Assembly: GCA_003150515.1 (NCBI GenBank)
Contig: QALW01000010.1
Location: forward strand, 62,001 to 126,000
Source of the DNA: Selenomonadales bacterium
GTDB lineage: Bacteria; Bacillota; Clostridia; Christensenellales; QALW01
Direction of reading: 5' to 3'
DNA: 64,000 bases
Shown here: positions 24,349 through 33,016 of the stretch, piece after piece
Position numbering within the stretch: the first letter of the stretch is position 1
How the letters are laid out: every line of letters begins with the position of its first letter
Position numbers and translations under genes: made by a program
The notes under the pieces: model-generated
The model's database searches: none
What the model was told of the DNA's origin: nothing
Seen by the model: only the letters and a program-made list of their open reading frames with translations

Positions 24349-26061
24349 ATGAGACTGGATAAATTAGTGGGAGAGCGCTTTAAGCAGAGGCCGGCCGACT
24401 GCGTTATTGACAGCCACGCCCTTATGCTCCGCGGCGGATATATGAAAAATATGGCCAATGGAATCTATTCTTCCTATACCGTCCTGCGCCGCATAACTCA
24501 AAAGATTGAAAATATTGTCAGACAGGAAATGGATGCCGTGGACGGGCAGGAGGTGCTGTTCCCGGTGGTTATGCCCGCCTCCATCTGGCAGGAATCGGGC
24601 AGATATTACAGCATAGGCAGCGAAATGCTTCGCTTTGAGGACAGGAACGGCGCGCCTATGGTGCTGGGCATGACTCACGAGGAGGCCGCCGTGCATCTGG
24701 TGCGCGAATATGGTCAGAGCTATGCCAAATATCCCTTTATGATATATCAGATTCAAACTAAATTCCGGGATGAGGCGCGTCCGCGCGGCGGGCTCATCCG
24801 CGTCCGGGAATTCACTATGAAGGACGCCTATTCCTTTCATACCTCCCAGGAGGATCTGGAAGAATATTATAAGCGCTGCTATCATGCTTATGAACGGATT
24901 TTTGCGCGGGTGGGAGTGCCCGAGGTGGTGGCTATAGAATCAGATTCGGGAATGATGGGAGGCAGTCTCTCCCATGAATTTATGCTGCTTACTCCCATAG
25001 GAGAGGATACTATCGTAACCTGTCCGGCCTGCGGATACAAGGCTAATATGGAAGCGGCCCAATGCGTTGTGAAAAACGGGGAGCAGCCGCCCGAACCTCT
25101 TAAAAAAACGCATACGCCCGGACAGAAGACTATAGAAGAAGTATGCGCGTTTTTAAACGCGCCCGTTCAAAGCGCCTGCAAGGCCGTGGCATATCAGTTA
25201 AACAGCGACGGCCGGTATTGCGTGGTATTTATAAGGGGAGATTTGGACGTCAACGAAACAAAGCTCACCAATCTTTTAGGCTGCGGCGTCCATCCGGCGG
25301 ATATAACTGAGGAAAGTGGCATAAAAGCGGGCTTTATAGGCCCAATCGGGCTGGAAAATGCGCGGCTGCTGTTTGATAAATCTCTTGAAAACGCCGTTAA
25401 TCTTGTCTGCGGCGCAAATGAGACGGATTATCATTATACCGGCCTGAATATTCAAAGGGACTGCGGCCGGGCGGAATATTATGATTTAGCCAAGGCGGTT
25501 GAGGGCGGAATATGCCCCAAATGCGGCCGGCCCGAGCTTAAAATATCCCGCGGCATAGAAGTGGGCAATATATTCCAGCTTGGAACTAAATATACAAAAG
25601 CTCTGAATATGCAGTATCTGGATGAGAACGGGGAGCTTAAATATCCCATTATGGGCTGCTACGGCATAGGCATAGGGCGGCTGGCCGCTTCCATCTGCGA
25701 GGCGCGGCATGATGATTACGGTCCCATCTGGCCGCTGGCAATAGCCCCCTGGCAGGTGCATATCTGCTGCGTTCGGGCGGACGACGCTGAGGTCAGGAGC
25801 CTGGGCGAAGAATTATACGCCCGGCTTCAGAGCGCGGGCGCGGAGGTTATATACGACGACCGTCAGGTCAGCGCGGGCGTTATGTTTTCGGACGCCGACC
25901 TTTTGGGAGTGCCCTATAGAGTTATAATCAGCCCGCGCAATTTAAAGGAAGGCTGCTGCGAGCTGCTCAGCAGGGATAAAAAGCTGAACTGCAAAATAAG
26001 CCCGGACGAGCTTCCGGACAAAATAAAAGAGCTGCTGGCCCAGGCCGGGGAGCAGTTTTAA
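24349..26061 (+). CDS. proS: Prolyl-tRNA synthetase
   Basis: Charges tRNA-Pro with proline; class II enzyme. 570 residues of the bacterial (long) type: class II motif 2 with FRDEARPRGGLIRVREFTMKD near residue 142, a YbaK-like editing insertion (about 255-385, KTIEEVCAFLNAPVQSACKA), motif 3 with GCYGIGIGRL near 436, then the anticodon-binding domain (WQVHICCVRADD). AACGGAGG before the ATG. Controlled by the T-box leader and followed by its own terminator. Confidence 0.98.
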   Translation: MRLDKLVGERFKQRPADCVIDSHALMLRGGYMKNMANGIYSSYTVLRRITQKIENIVRQEMDAVDGQEVLFPVVMPASIWQESGRYYSIGSEMLRFEDRNGAPMVLGMTHEEAAVHLVREYGQSYAKYPFMIYQIQTKFRDEARPRGGLIRVREFTMKDAYSFHTSQEDLEEYYKRCYHAYERIFARVGVPEVVAIESDSGMMGGSLSHEFMLLTPIGEDTIVTCPACGYKANMEAAQCVVKNGEQPPEPLKKTHTPGQKTIEEVCAFLNAPVQSACKAVAYQLNSDGRYCVVFIRGDLDVNETKLTNLLGCGVHPADITEESGIKAGFIGPIGLENARLLFDKSLENAVNLVCGANETDYHYTGLNIQRDCGRAEYYDLAKAVEGGICPKCGRPELKISRGIEVGNIFQLGTKYTKALNMQYLDENGELKYPIMGCYGIGIGRLAASICEARHDDYGPIWPLAIAPWQVHICCVRADDAEVRSLGEELYARLQSAGAEVIYDDRQVSAGVMFSDADLLGVPYRVIISPRNLKEGCCELLSRDKKLNCKISPDELPDKIKELLAQAGEQF

Positions 26062-26081
26062 AGAATGGCATGAAAAATGGA

Positions 26082-26119
26082 GACGGCTCTTTGACTGCGG
26101 AAGAGCCGTCTTTTTTTTT
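26082..26119 (+). terminator. proS terminator
   Basis: A 10-bp perfect stem (26082-26091 with 26101-26110) followed by nine T. Confidence 0.93.
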
Positions 26120-26152
26120 GTTTAAATGCCGAAAACCGTCCCTAAAAAACGC

Positions 26153-26220
26153 TTGACAATATAGCCGTGCGCGAATATCATAATCGCATGAATGAAGCTG
26201 CATATGTGCATATGTAATAG
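26153..26220 (+). promoter_or_regulatory. arsR-uvrC promoter and candidate operator
   Basis: TTGACA (26153-26158), 17-nt spacer, TATCAT (26176-26181). Just downstream are two CATATG boxes (26201-26206 and 26209-26214) in an A/T-rich inverted repeat, a plausible ArsR/SmtB-type autoregulatory operator between the start of transcription and the ribosome binding site. Confidence 0.65.
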
Positions 26221-26232
26221 AGGAGGAAAAGC

Positions 26233-26592
26233 ATGAATCAGAACGTTGAATGCGAGGAAAAGACCATTATAAATCCTGAGGTTGTGCAGGCCATGCGGGA
26301 TAAGCTTATGGATGAGCGCAGCATAATGAGGCTGGTGGATTTTTATAAGTTGTTTTCAGACGTTACCCGTTTGAAAATTCTATATCTTTTATCCATGAGC
26401 GAAATGTGCGTATGCGATATCTCAGCCGCATTGGATATGAATCAGTCCACTATCTCCCATCAGCTTAAAACTCTGCGCAACAGCCGGCTGATACGTTACC
26501 GCCGGGAGGGCAAGGTGGTATATTATTCGCTGGACGACGAGCATATAGGACAGGTGCTGCTGCAGGGCATGCTGCATGTAAGCGAGATGTGA
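26233..26592 (+). CDS. ArsR/SmtB-family metal-sensing repressor
   Basis: 119-residue winged-helix dimeric repressor. It keeps both known metal sites: EMCVCDISAAL in the alpha-3 region (CVC motif as in CadC/ArsR) and, in the last helix, D-x-H-x10-H-x2-E (DEHIGQ ... HVSE), the exact spacing of the zinc site of SmtB/CzrA. DNA-reading helix is QSTISHQLKTLRNSRLI. Thus Zn/Cd-type sensing is likely. No metal transporter adjoins it; uvrC follows after 25 nt and looks co-transcribed. Confidence 0.93.
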   Translation: MNQNVECEEKTIINPEVVQAMRDKLMDERSIMRLVDFYKLFSDVTRLKILYLLSMSEMCVCDISAALDMNQSTISHQLKTLRNSRLIRYRREGKVVYYSLDDEHIGQVLLQGMLHVSEM

Positions 26593-26617
26593 ATAACGTA
26601 ATTTAGGAGAGGCTGCC

Positions 26618-28453
26618 ATGAACGAGCGTCTCAGCGCCAAGCTTAAAGGGCTGCCCGATTCGCCCGGCGTATATATGATGAAAAACGCCGCCGGCCGGAT
26701 AATATATGTGGGCAAAGCTAAAAATCTGAAAAACAGGGTGCGTTCATATTTCCATTCCAGGGAGCACGATATAAAAACCCAGGCTATGGTTTCGCATATA
26801 GACGATCTGGATTATATCGTGGTATCCACCGAACGGGAAGCCTTTATGCTGGAAAATAATCTTATAAAGCGCTACGAGCCTTTATATAATATAGAGCTCA
26901 AGGATTCCCGGGGGTATCCGTATATAAGGATTACCAAGGAAAAGTATCCCCGGGCTGAACTGGCGCGCCGCTATGCGAAGGACGGACAGTATTTCGGGCC
27001 GTATTTAAGCAACAGCATGGCCAACGATTTGCTGAATCTGCTCAGCGAAATATATCCCATGCGCACCTGCCGTCAGAATCTGGATAAGCCAAAGCAAAAC
27101 GCGCGTCCCTGCATGAGATACATGCTTAAAAAATGCAGCGCGCCCTGCGCCGGAATGATTTCGGAGGAGGCTTACGCCCAGCTTGCCCGGGGGGCCGCCC
27201 AGCTTCTGGGCGGGAGCCCGGACGCTATCATTTCCCGGCTGGAGCAAAGCATGCTGCGCGCTTCTGAAAAGCAGCAGTATGAAAAGGCGGCCGAACTGCG
27301 GGATAGGATAGGCACGCTCCAGAAATTAGATCAGCAGCAGAAAGTGGTTTTGCCCGGAGGGGATCATGACGTGCTTGCCGCCGCGCTTAAGGACGGCTAT
27401 GCGGTAATCTGCGCGCTTTATGTGCGTTCAGGCAGGCTTATAGGCACGGAGATTAAAGAATATCCCGAAGTGGGCGCCATAGGCATAGAGCAGCTCATAA
27501 GCCAGTATATAGTCAGCCGATATTCCAAAGAGAGCCCTATGTGCTCGGTTATGATTGTGGAGGACGCCGAGGGGCGGGAGGCGCTGGAGGAATATCTTTC
27601 GGCCGGCGCCCGCCGGAAAATAAAATTGCTCATCCCGCGCAGGGGGGATAAGAAAAAGCTGCTGGATATGGCCAAGGCCAACGCTCAGGAGCGCATGAAT
27701 AAATCCTTTGAGCGTCAGGCGGCTATGCGCGCCCGCAGGGAGACGGGGCTTAATCAGCTTAAAGAGGCGCTGGGGCTGGGAAAAATGCCCGAGCGCATAG
27801 AATGCTTTGATATTTCTCATATACAGGGCACGGATACGGTGGCTTCAATGGTGGTATTGCTGAACGGCGCGCCCGCTCCCAAGGAATACAGGCGCTTTAA
27901 AATAAGGCAGGATCAGAACGACGACTTTTTAAGCATGCGCGAGGTTATTTCCCGCCGTTATAAGCGGCTGGCGCAGGAATGCGAGGGCTTTAACGAAGCG
28001 CCCGATTTGATTGTTATAGACGGCGGCAAGGGGCAGTTAAGCAGCGCGTGCGAGATTTTAAACGAGCTGGGGCTGGATCTTCCAGCTATAGGCCTGGCTA
28101 AGAGAATGGAAGAAGTTTTTATGCCCGGGCGGAGTCTGCCGCTGGAATTGGAGCCTAATTCGCCGGGAGTGCTGCTTTTGCAGACAATCCGGGATGAAGC
28201 GCATCGCTTCGCTATAACCTATCATCGCTCTCTGAGAAATAAGCGCGGGCTGTTAAGCCAGCTTGAGGGCATATTAGGAATAGGCCCTAAAAGACGCAAG
28301 CTGCTGTTTAAGGCCTATGGTTCGGTTGAACGGATTAAACAGGCGAGCATAGAGGAATTGAGCGCGCTGGAGGGCATGAACGCTTTGAGCGCCAAAGAGG
28401 TCTATCATTTTTTTCATAAGGAGGCGGTTTCTTCGCCCGAAAGCTCGGAATGA
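26618..28453 (+). CDS. uvrC: Excinuclease ABC subunit C
   Basis: Makes both incisions in nucleotide excision repair. 611 residues: N-terminal GIY-YIG nuclease (SPGVYMMKNAAGRIIYVGKA, residue 13 on), a cysteine-rich link (CRQNLDKPKQNARPCMRYML), UVR domain near 200, C-terminal RNase H-like nuclease (ECFDISHIQGTDTVASMVV, DLIVIDGGKGQLSSA) and tandem helix-hairpin-helix motifs at the end. Unusually it is downstream of a metal-sensing repressor rather than beside uvrA/uvrB. Confidence 0.98.
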   Translation: MNERLSAKLKGLPDSPGVYMMKNAAGRIIYVGKAKNLKNRVRSYFHSREHDIKTQAMVSHIDDLDYIVVSTEREAFMLENNLIKRYEPLYNIELKDSRGYPYIRITKEKYPRAELARRYAKDGQYFGPYLSNSMANDLLNLLSEIYPMRTCRQNLDKPKQNARPCMRYMLKKCSAPCAGMISEEAYAQLARGAAQLLGGSPDAIISRLEQSMLRASEKQQYEKAAELRDRIGTLQKLDQQQKVVLPGGDHDVLAAALKDGYAVICALYVRSGRLIGTEIKEYPEVGAIGIEQLISQYIVSRYSKESPMCSVMIVEDAEGREALEEYLSAGARRKIKLLIPRRGDKKKLLDMAKANAQERMNKSFERQAAMRARRETGLNQLKEALGLGKMPERIECFDISHIQGTDTVASMVVLLNGAPAPKEYRRFKIRQDQNDDFLSMREVISRRYKRLAQECEGFNEAPDLIVIDGGKGQLSSACEILNELGLDLPAIGLAKRMEEVFMPGRSLPLELEPNSPGVLLLQTIRDEAHRFAITYHRSLRNKRGLLSQLEGILGIGPKRRKLLFKAYGSVERIKQASIEELSALEGMNALSAKEVYHFFHKEAVSSPESSE

Positions 28454-28460
28454 TTTTTCA

Positions 28461-28684
28461 TCCCGGCTTTTTTTAAAGCGGGCGGCTTACGAGGCCTGCG
28501 GTTAAGGGGGGGCGGCGCGGGGGCCGGCCGGAAGGCCGGCCCAAGCCGCGCGCTTAGGGCCGGAAAGCTGCGCTTTCCGGCCCCCGGCGCGCGCGGCTTA
28601 ATTTTGGCGCAGGCGCCAAAATTCCGCGCCGCCCCCCTTTTTTTCGCCTGCCGTTTCCGCCGCCCGCTTTAAAAAAAGCCGGGA
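28461..28684. repeat. Nested cloverleaf palindromic repeat C
   Basis: The outermost arms, 28461-28486 and 28659-28684, are a perfect 26-bp inverted repeat. Inside, a 14-bp stem (28507-28520 with 28624-28637) closes three arms: 28521-28542 (9 bp, loop GGAA); a compound arm 28543-28553/28589-28599 containing a 12-bp hairpin (28557-28568/28572-28583); and 28600-28623 (about 9-11 bp). It contains GGGGCGGCGC, as in repeats A, E3 and F. It fills the gap between uvrC and the HAD gene. Confidence 0.8.
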
Positions 28685-28817
28685 GGGAAAAAAGGCTAAA
28701 TTGCTTGCGCGTTTCAAGCTTAAGCGTTATTATAAAAGAGAAATAATTTTAAGCGTCCGTTTCGCCTCCCGAATAAATTGCAGGGCTCTGAAGGCGGGCG
28801 CCGCGGAGAGTTCAAAA

Positions 28818-29624
28818 ATGTATAAGCTGATTGTAAGCGATTTTGACGACACCCTTTTAAAATCGGATAAAACCTTGTCCGAACATACGCTCCAGGTAAT
28901 AAAGGCCCTGAAAGGCCGCGGCATTCATTTCACTTTCTGTTCAGGCAGAATGTATGATTCCCTGAGAAGATATATAAACGCGTTGGAAATAGATATTCCG
29001 GTTATAAGCTATAACGGCGCGATGATAGTCAATCCGCTGGATGAAAGCATAATGGAACATTGGAGCATAGAACTGCCCCTTGCTAAAGAATTGTGCGCCC
29101 GCCTGGAGGGGCTGGGCTTATATATTCAGGCGTATATGGATGATAAAATGTACTGCCGTGAAATAACCGATATAACCAGGATGTATACCAGCGTTACCGG
29201 GAGTGAGGCGCATCCCCTTCACAGTCTTCTTTCAGAGAGCCTTTTTGCTCCCCCTACCAAAATAATAGCTCTTACCCATTCGGAGGAAGTTAAAAAACTG
29301 CTGCCCGTTATGAGAGAGCAGTATAAGGATAAATTGGTGGTCACGGTATCCAATCCGCAATTTTTGGAGTTTATCAGCCCCCGGGCGGGCAAGGGCAGCG
29401 CTCTGAAGCTGCTCTGCGAGCGCATGAATATAGAGCGCGGAGAGGTGCTGGCTTTTGGAGATTCGCTCAACGATTTAAGCATGCTGGAATATGCGGGCCA
29501 TGCCGTGGCTGTAGGCAACGCCAGGCCGGAAGTTAAGGCCGCGGCGGATGAAATATGCCTTTCAAACGATGAGGACGGCGTGGCCGTATATATAGAACGC
29601 CTGCTTTCGGATATGCACGGATAA
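28818..29624 (+). CDS. Cof-type HAD phosphatase
   Basis: 268-residue haloacid-dehalogenase hydrolase of the Cof/IIB class, which removes phosphate from sugar phosphates, FMN or similar metabolites. Motif I DFDDTLLKSD at the N-terminus (nucleophile Asp), motif II FCSGR, motif III lysine in GKGSALKLL, motif IV GDSLNDLSML. Start at 28818 because motif I must be near the N-terminus and GGAGAG precedes it. Substrate unknown. Confidence 0.93.
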   Translation: MYKLIVSDFDDTLLKSDKTLSEHTLQVIKALKGRGIHFTFCSGRMYDSLRRYINALEIDIPVISYNGAMIVNPLDESIMEHWSIELPLAKELCARLEGLGLYIQAYMDDKMYCREITDITRMYTSVTGSEAHPLHSLLSESLFAPPTKIIALTHSEEVKKLLPVMREQYKDKLVVTVSNPQFLEFISPRAGKGSALKLLCERMNIERGEVLAFGDSLNDLSMLEYAGHAVAVGNARPEVKAAADEICLSNDEDGVAVYIERLLSDMHG

Positions 29625-29707
29625 ATTATTTTTTATTCGCGGCCGGAGGATGTCCTAATGGCGTATTATGGCCTGCAAGAGCGCGTAAATCTGCGCTCTT
29701 TTTATTT

Positions 29708-30751
29708 CTATGCCAGCGCGATTATTTTTTCCCTGCCGTATATATCGGCTATATAAACGGCGCCGTCTTTTTCTCTGGAAGTTTTTAAGCAGCTTTCTAT
29801 TATTGGCCCGCGTCTCAGGGCCAGGCGTTCGCTTATAAAAGCGTTTTGCTTGAGCAGGCCGACGGCCCAGACGTCAATTTGCTCCAGGCCGTTTTGCTTA
29901 AGGGAGGAGCAGGCGCACAGATTCCCGTATCCGTCTAAATAAATCTCTCTGCCGCCCGGCCTTTGGATCATATTAAGATTAACGACTTCTCTGCTGGGAA
30001 AGGGCGTTCCGTGCATTTCCAGTTTCGGACAGCCTGCGTCCAAAAGGCGCATAAGCAAAATGTGCGCTTGGCTCCGGTTCAGGGCGGCGCCGGCAAAACG
30101 GCGCCCGTTTTTATATGCGTCCCAGATCGCCGTTTTCTCTCCGCAGGTTAAATCCAGGACGGCGTCTCCCGGAGAAGAAAGGCCGAGTATGATTTCTTCG
30201 GTCAGCCCGCTCGGCTTTTGTCCATAAAATTCAATTTGTCCGGGTTTTAAATGTTCGGGCTGCTCTTTAATTTTGCGGGCGGCCTGCTCGTCTAAAAATT
30301 CCCGCTTATTTTTAGAGTATATGTAAACAACCCCCTGCTCCTGAGCGCCGCCGGTCGGGCAAGCCGTTATGGGCAGACGGCGGACGAAATTTTCAGAGCC
30401 GAAAATTTTATCCAGCAGCAGCCTGAAATCCGCGCTTTCAGCCGGCGGAGCGGACAGCGCCAGGGAGCCGCAATCGCTCAAAGCCGCCCTGGCGTGATAA
30501 ATATATTCCTCCCAGCAGGGCGAAAAAAGCTCTTCCTGCCCGGCGTGCGGATAAAGGGCTTCGGGGACGCCTGCCTGGTTAAACTGCGCGCAGTTAACCG
30601 GCCGCGCGTCTATAAAGGCCAGCCGAGCGTTTGTTACGGGCGGAAACCGGTCTGTATATATGCTGCCTCCCATTCCGGCGCAGGGAGTATTTGCTTGATT
30701 CTGGCGCAGTATAACCGCGGAAATATTTACGCTTCCCGATAGGTTTAACAT
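29708..30751 (-). CDS. Degenerate beta-class DNA methyltransferase homologue
   Basis: 347 residues, function unknown. The layout follows N4/N6 adenine or cytosine methyltransferases of the beta group. A motif IV-like AFIDARPVN at 46-53 sits where DPPY/F is expected. SDCGSLALS ... LLLDKIFGSENFV at 92-123 fits the usual post-motif IV region, KPSGLTEEIILGLSSPGD lies at 179-196, and LDLTCG at 199-204 sits where DPFCGSGT should be. Both catalytic and SAM-binding signatures are thus altered, so activity is doubtful. The last 100 residues are unrelated to that family. AGGAGG lies 6 nt before ATG at 30751. Stands alone. Confidence 0.6.
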   Translation of the reverse strand: MLNLSGSVNISAVILRQNQANTPCAGMGGSIYTDRFPPVTNARLAFIDARPVNCAQFNQAGVPEALYPHAGQEELFSPCWEEYIYHARAALSDCGSLALSAPPAESADFRLLLDKIFGSENFVRRLPITACPTGGAQEQGVVYIYSKNKREFLDEQAARKIKEQPEHLKPGQIEFYGQKPSGLTEEIILGLSSPGDAVLDLTCGEKTAIWDAYKNGRRFAGAALNRSQAHILLMRLLDAGCPKLEMHGTPFPSREVVNLNMIQRPGGREIYLDGYGNLCACSSLKQNGLEQIDVWAVGLLKQNAFISERLALRRGPIIESCLKTSREKDGAVYIADIYGREKIIALA

Positions 30752-30997
30752 CATTCTCCTCCTTTTTATTGTCCGCCAAATTTCCGACGGGATTCCGGCG
30801 CGCAAATTTTAGGGCGCGCAGAGCAATTTTATGCTATAATAAAATGCGCGGAATAAAGGCTTTGCGGAAACGGGCGTTTAAATGGGCGCTTTAAAAAAGC
30901 TGATGACACATGCGCGTCCATTCCCGCATATATAGTTTATTCTGAAGAATCTCATATTGCTAATAATTATTATTAATATGATTCAGGAGGCGTGAAA

Positions 30998-31504
30998 ATG
31001 ATTAATAAAGAAGTTTTTGATTTATCAGGCCTGGCCCTAAAGCGCATGGCCGCCAGAGGCATATTTCTTACCGCGGGCAAAAATAAGCCCAACACCATGA
31101 CTATGGGCTGGGGCAGCGTTTCAGTATATTGGGGCAAGCCCGTTTTTATAGCGCCTGTGAGAAAAAGCCGCTATTCCTTTAAGCTGCTGGAAGAATGCGG
31201 GGAATTTACTCTCAGCGTGCCGGCCGCGCCTGATGATTTCGGCGAGCAGCTAAGATTATGCGGTTCCCGTTCGGGAAGGGATTGCGATAAATATGCGCTG
31301 GCCGGTTTGAAAATCCGTCCGGCCAGGGAAATTGAAACGCCGGTTATAGAGGGCTGCGGCGCGTATTTTGAATGCCGCACCATTTATACTGAGGATATAA
31401 ATATTGAGAAGCTGCCGCCCGAGCTTCAAAAGGCATGCTATCCTTCAGCCGATTGCCATCGCCTCTATTTCGGGGAAATTTTAAGCTGTTACAGGGCTGA
31501 TTGA
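30998..31504 (+). CDS. Flavin reductase-like FMN-binding protein
   Basis: 168-residue split-barrel flavoprotein of the flavin reductase-like family. Recognisable parts are KPNTMTMGWGSVSVYWGKPVF (FMN-binding strand and turn) and SRYSFKLLEECGEFTLSVP, followed by a CGSRSGRDCDKY segment. The electron partner is unknown. Start at 30998, 7 nt after AGGAGG; the GTG 6 nt earlier is too close. A TATAAT box at 30835-30840 may be its distal promoter. Confidence 0.88.
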   Translation: MINKEVFDLSGLALKRMAARGIFLTAGKNKPNTMTMGWGSVSVYWGKPVFIAPVRKSRYSFKLLEECGEFTLSVPAAPDDFGEQLRLCGSRSGRDCDKYALAGLKIRPAREIETPVIEGCGAYFECRTIYTEDINIEKLPPELQKACYPSADCHRLYFGEILSCYRAD

Positions 31505-31533
31505 AATTTTTAGAGCATTTAGGCCGGCGGCGC

Positions 31534-32625
31534 TTACGCGCCGCCGGCCGCCGTTTGAGAGGTGTATTCCACGGCCCCGCCGCCCAGGCACATATCCTCC
31601 ATATATAACACGGCCGCCTGGCCGGGAGTAACGGCGCGCTCGGGCTGGGGATATTCTATAAGCACGCCTTGCTCCAAGAGGGTGATATGCACGGGGCGCA
31701 GGCTCTGCCTGTGCCTGAATCGGGCCATGCAGTCAAATTCTTTTTTGGGGGCCTGTCCCATAATCCAGTTGAATTCGCTTACAAAGGCGCTTTTGGAATA
31801 CAGCCGGGGATGTTCTCCCTGCTCGACATAGATAATATTGCGCTTGACATCTTTGTCCACTACAAACCACGGACGCCCGTCCTCCTGCTGGGAGCCTATG
31901 CCCAGCCCGTGCCTCTGGCCCAGGGTATAATACATAGCGCCCTCGTGTCTGCCCATATATTTGCCTGAAAGCGTGCGCATTTCTCCTTCCTGAGCCGGGA
32001 TATAATTTTTTAAAAACTGCCGGAAATTGCGTTCTCCTATAAAGCATATGCCCGTGGAATCCTTTTTGGCCTGATTGCACAGCCCCGCTTTGCGGGCCAG
32101 CTCGCGCACCTCGCTCTTTAATAATCCGCCTATTGGAAACATGCTTTTGCTAAGCTGCTCCTGATTGAGGGCGCAGAGAAAGTAGGTCTGGTCTTTGTTT
32201 TCATCCTTAGCTCTTAAAAGAGCGCTAAGCCCGTCCCGCTTTTCCAATTGCGCATAATGTCCCGTTGCTAATCTATCCGCGCCTAATTGACGCGCGAAGT
32301 TCAAAAAGGCCTTGAATTTTATTTCCTTATTGCACAGTATGTCCGGGTTGGGCGTTCGGCCCGCTTCATATTCTTTTAAAAAATAAGAGAATACCCTCTC
32401 ATAATATTCCTTTACAAAATTAACGGTATAATACGGAATGCCTATTTTATCGCATACCCTGCGCACGTCGTCATAATCCTCCTGAGCGCAGCATACTCCC
32501 GAATCATCCTTTTCCTCCCAGTTATACATGAATACTCCGGCGCATTCGCAGCCCTGCTCTTTTAAGAGCAGAGCCGCAACCGAGGAATCCACTCCTCCCG
32601 ACATTCCTATTATTATTTTTTCCAT
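31534..32625 (-). CDS. mnmA: tRNA-specific 2-thiouridylase MnmA
   Basis: Puts sulfur on U34 of tRNA-Lys, Glu and Gln, using ATP and a persulfide donor. 363 residues: PP-loop GMSGGVDSSVAALLLK at the N-terminus, first catalytic Cys in GVCCAQEDYDDVRR, second in STGICFIGERNF near residue 196, and the C-terminal beta-barrel. ATG at 32625 is preferred over the one 6 nt upstream because GGCGGAAG is then properly spaced. No cysteine desulfurase gene adjoins it. Confidence 0.97.
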   Translation of the reverse strand: MEKIIIGMSGGVDSSVAALLLKEQGCECAGVFMYNWEEKDDSGVCCAQEDYDDVRRVCDKIGIPYYTVNFVKEYYERVFSYFLKEYEAGRTPNPDILCNKEIKFKAFLNFARQLGADRLATGHYAQLEKRDGLSALLRAKDENKDQTYFLCALNQEQLSKSMFPIGGLLKSEVRELARKAGLCNQAKKDSTGICFIGERNFRQFLKNYIPAQEGEMRTLSGKYMGRHEGAMYYTLGQRHGLGIGSQQEDGRPWFVVDKDVKRNIIYVEQGEHPRLYSKSAFVSEFNWIMGQAPKKEFDCMARFRHRQSLRPVHITLLEQGVLIEYPQPERAVTPGQAAVLYMEDMCLGGGAVEYTSQTAAGGA

Positions 32626-32775
32626 TTTCATCTTCCGCCTTTATGCTTAAAGGCTTGGGGCGCCGTTTAACGGCCGCTTTATATGCGTCCAAGCCTTGAT
32701 TTCTGCCTGATATATTATATCATACCCTGTTAAAAGCGCAAGGCCCGTCGACGGGGGCGGGGAGGCTTTCGTTCA

Positions 32776-32918
32776 AATTTGCGCGGCGGAGGGCGTTAAA
32801 AGGGGGGCCGGCGTTTGACGGGCTTATTTAAGCCCGTCTGGGCCGGGCCTTCGGCCCGGCCCGCGGCCTGCGGCCGCAAACGCCGGCCCCCCTTTTAACG
32901 CACTCCGCCGCGCAAATT
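32776..32918. repeat. Cloverleaf palindromic repeat D
   Basis: The clearest member. Outer arms 32776-32816 and 32878-32918 (41 nt each) pair with one mismatch. They close three back-to-back perfect hairpins: 32817-32838 (10 bp, loop TT), 32840-32862 (10 bp, loop TTC) and 32863-32877 (6 bp, loop TGC). Hairpin 3 has the GCGGCC-N3-GGCCGC form also seen in repeats A, E1 and E3. It lies between divergent mnmA and yqfC, where neither gene needs a terminator. Confidence 0.85.
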
Positions 32919-33016
32919 CAAACGCGCGCTTTTTGCTTTGGGCAGAGCGGAAATAATAATAAGGGGGCGAGCATATATTGATTATGATAATTTATTTAGT
33001 CGGGGATGTGAATAAA

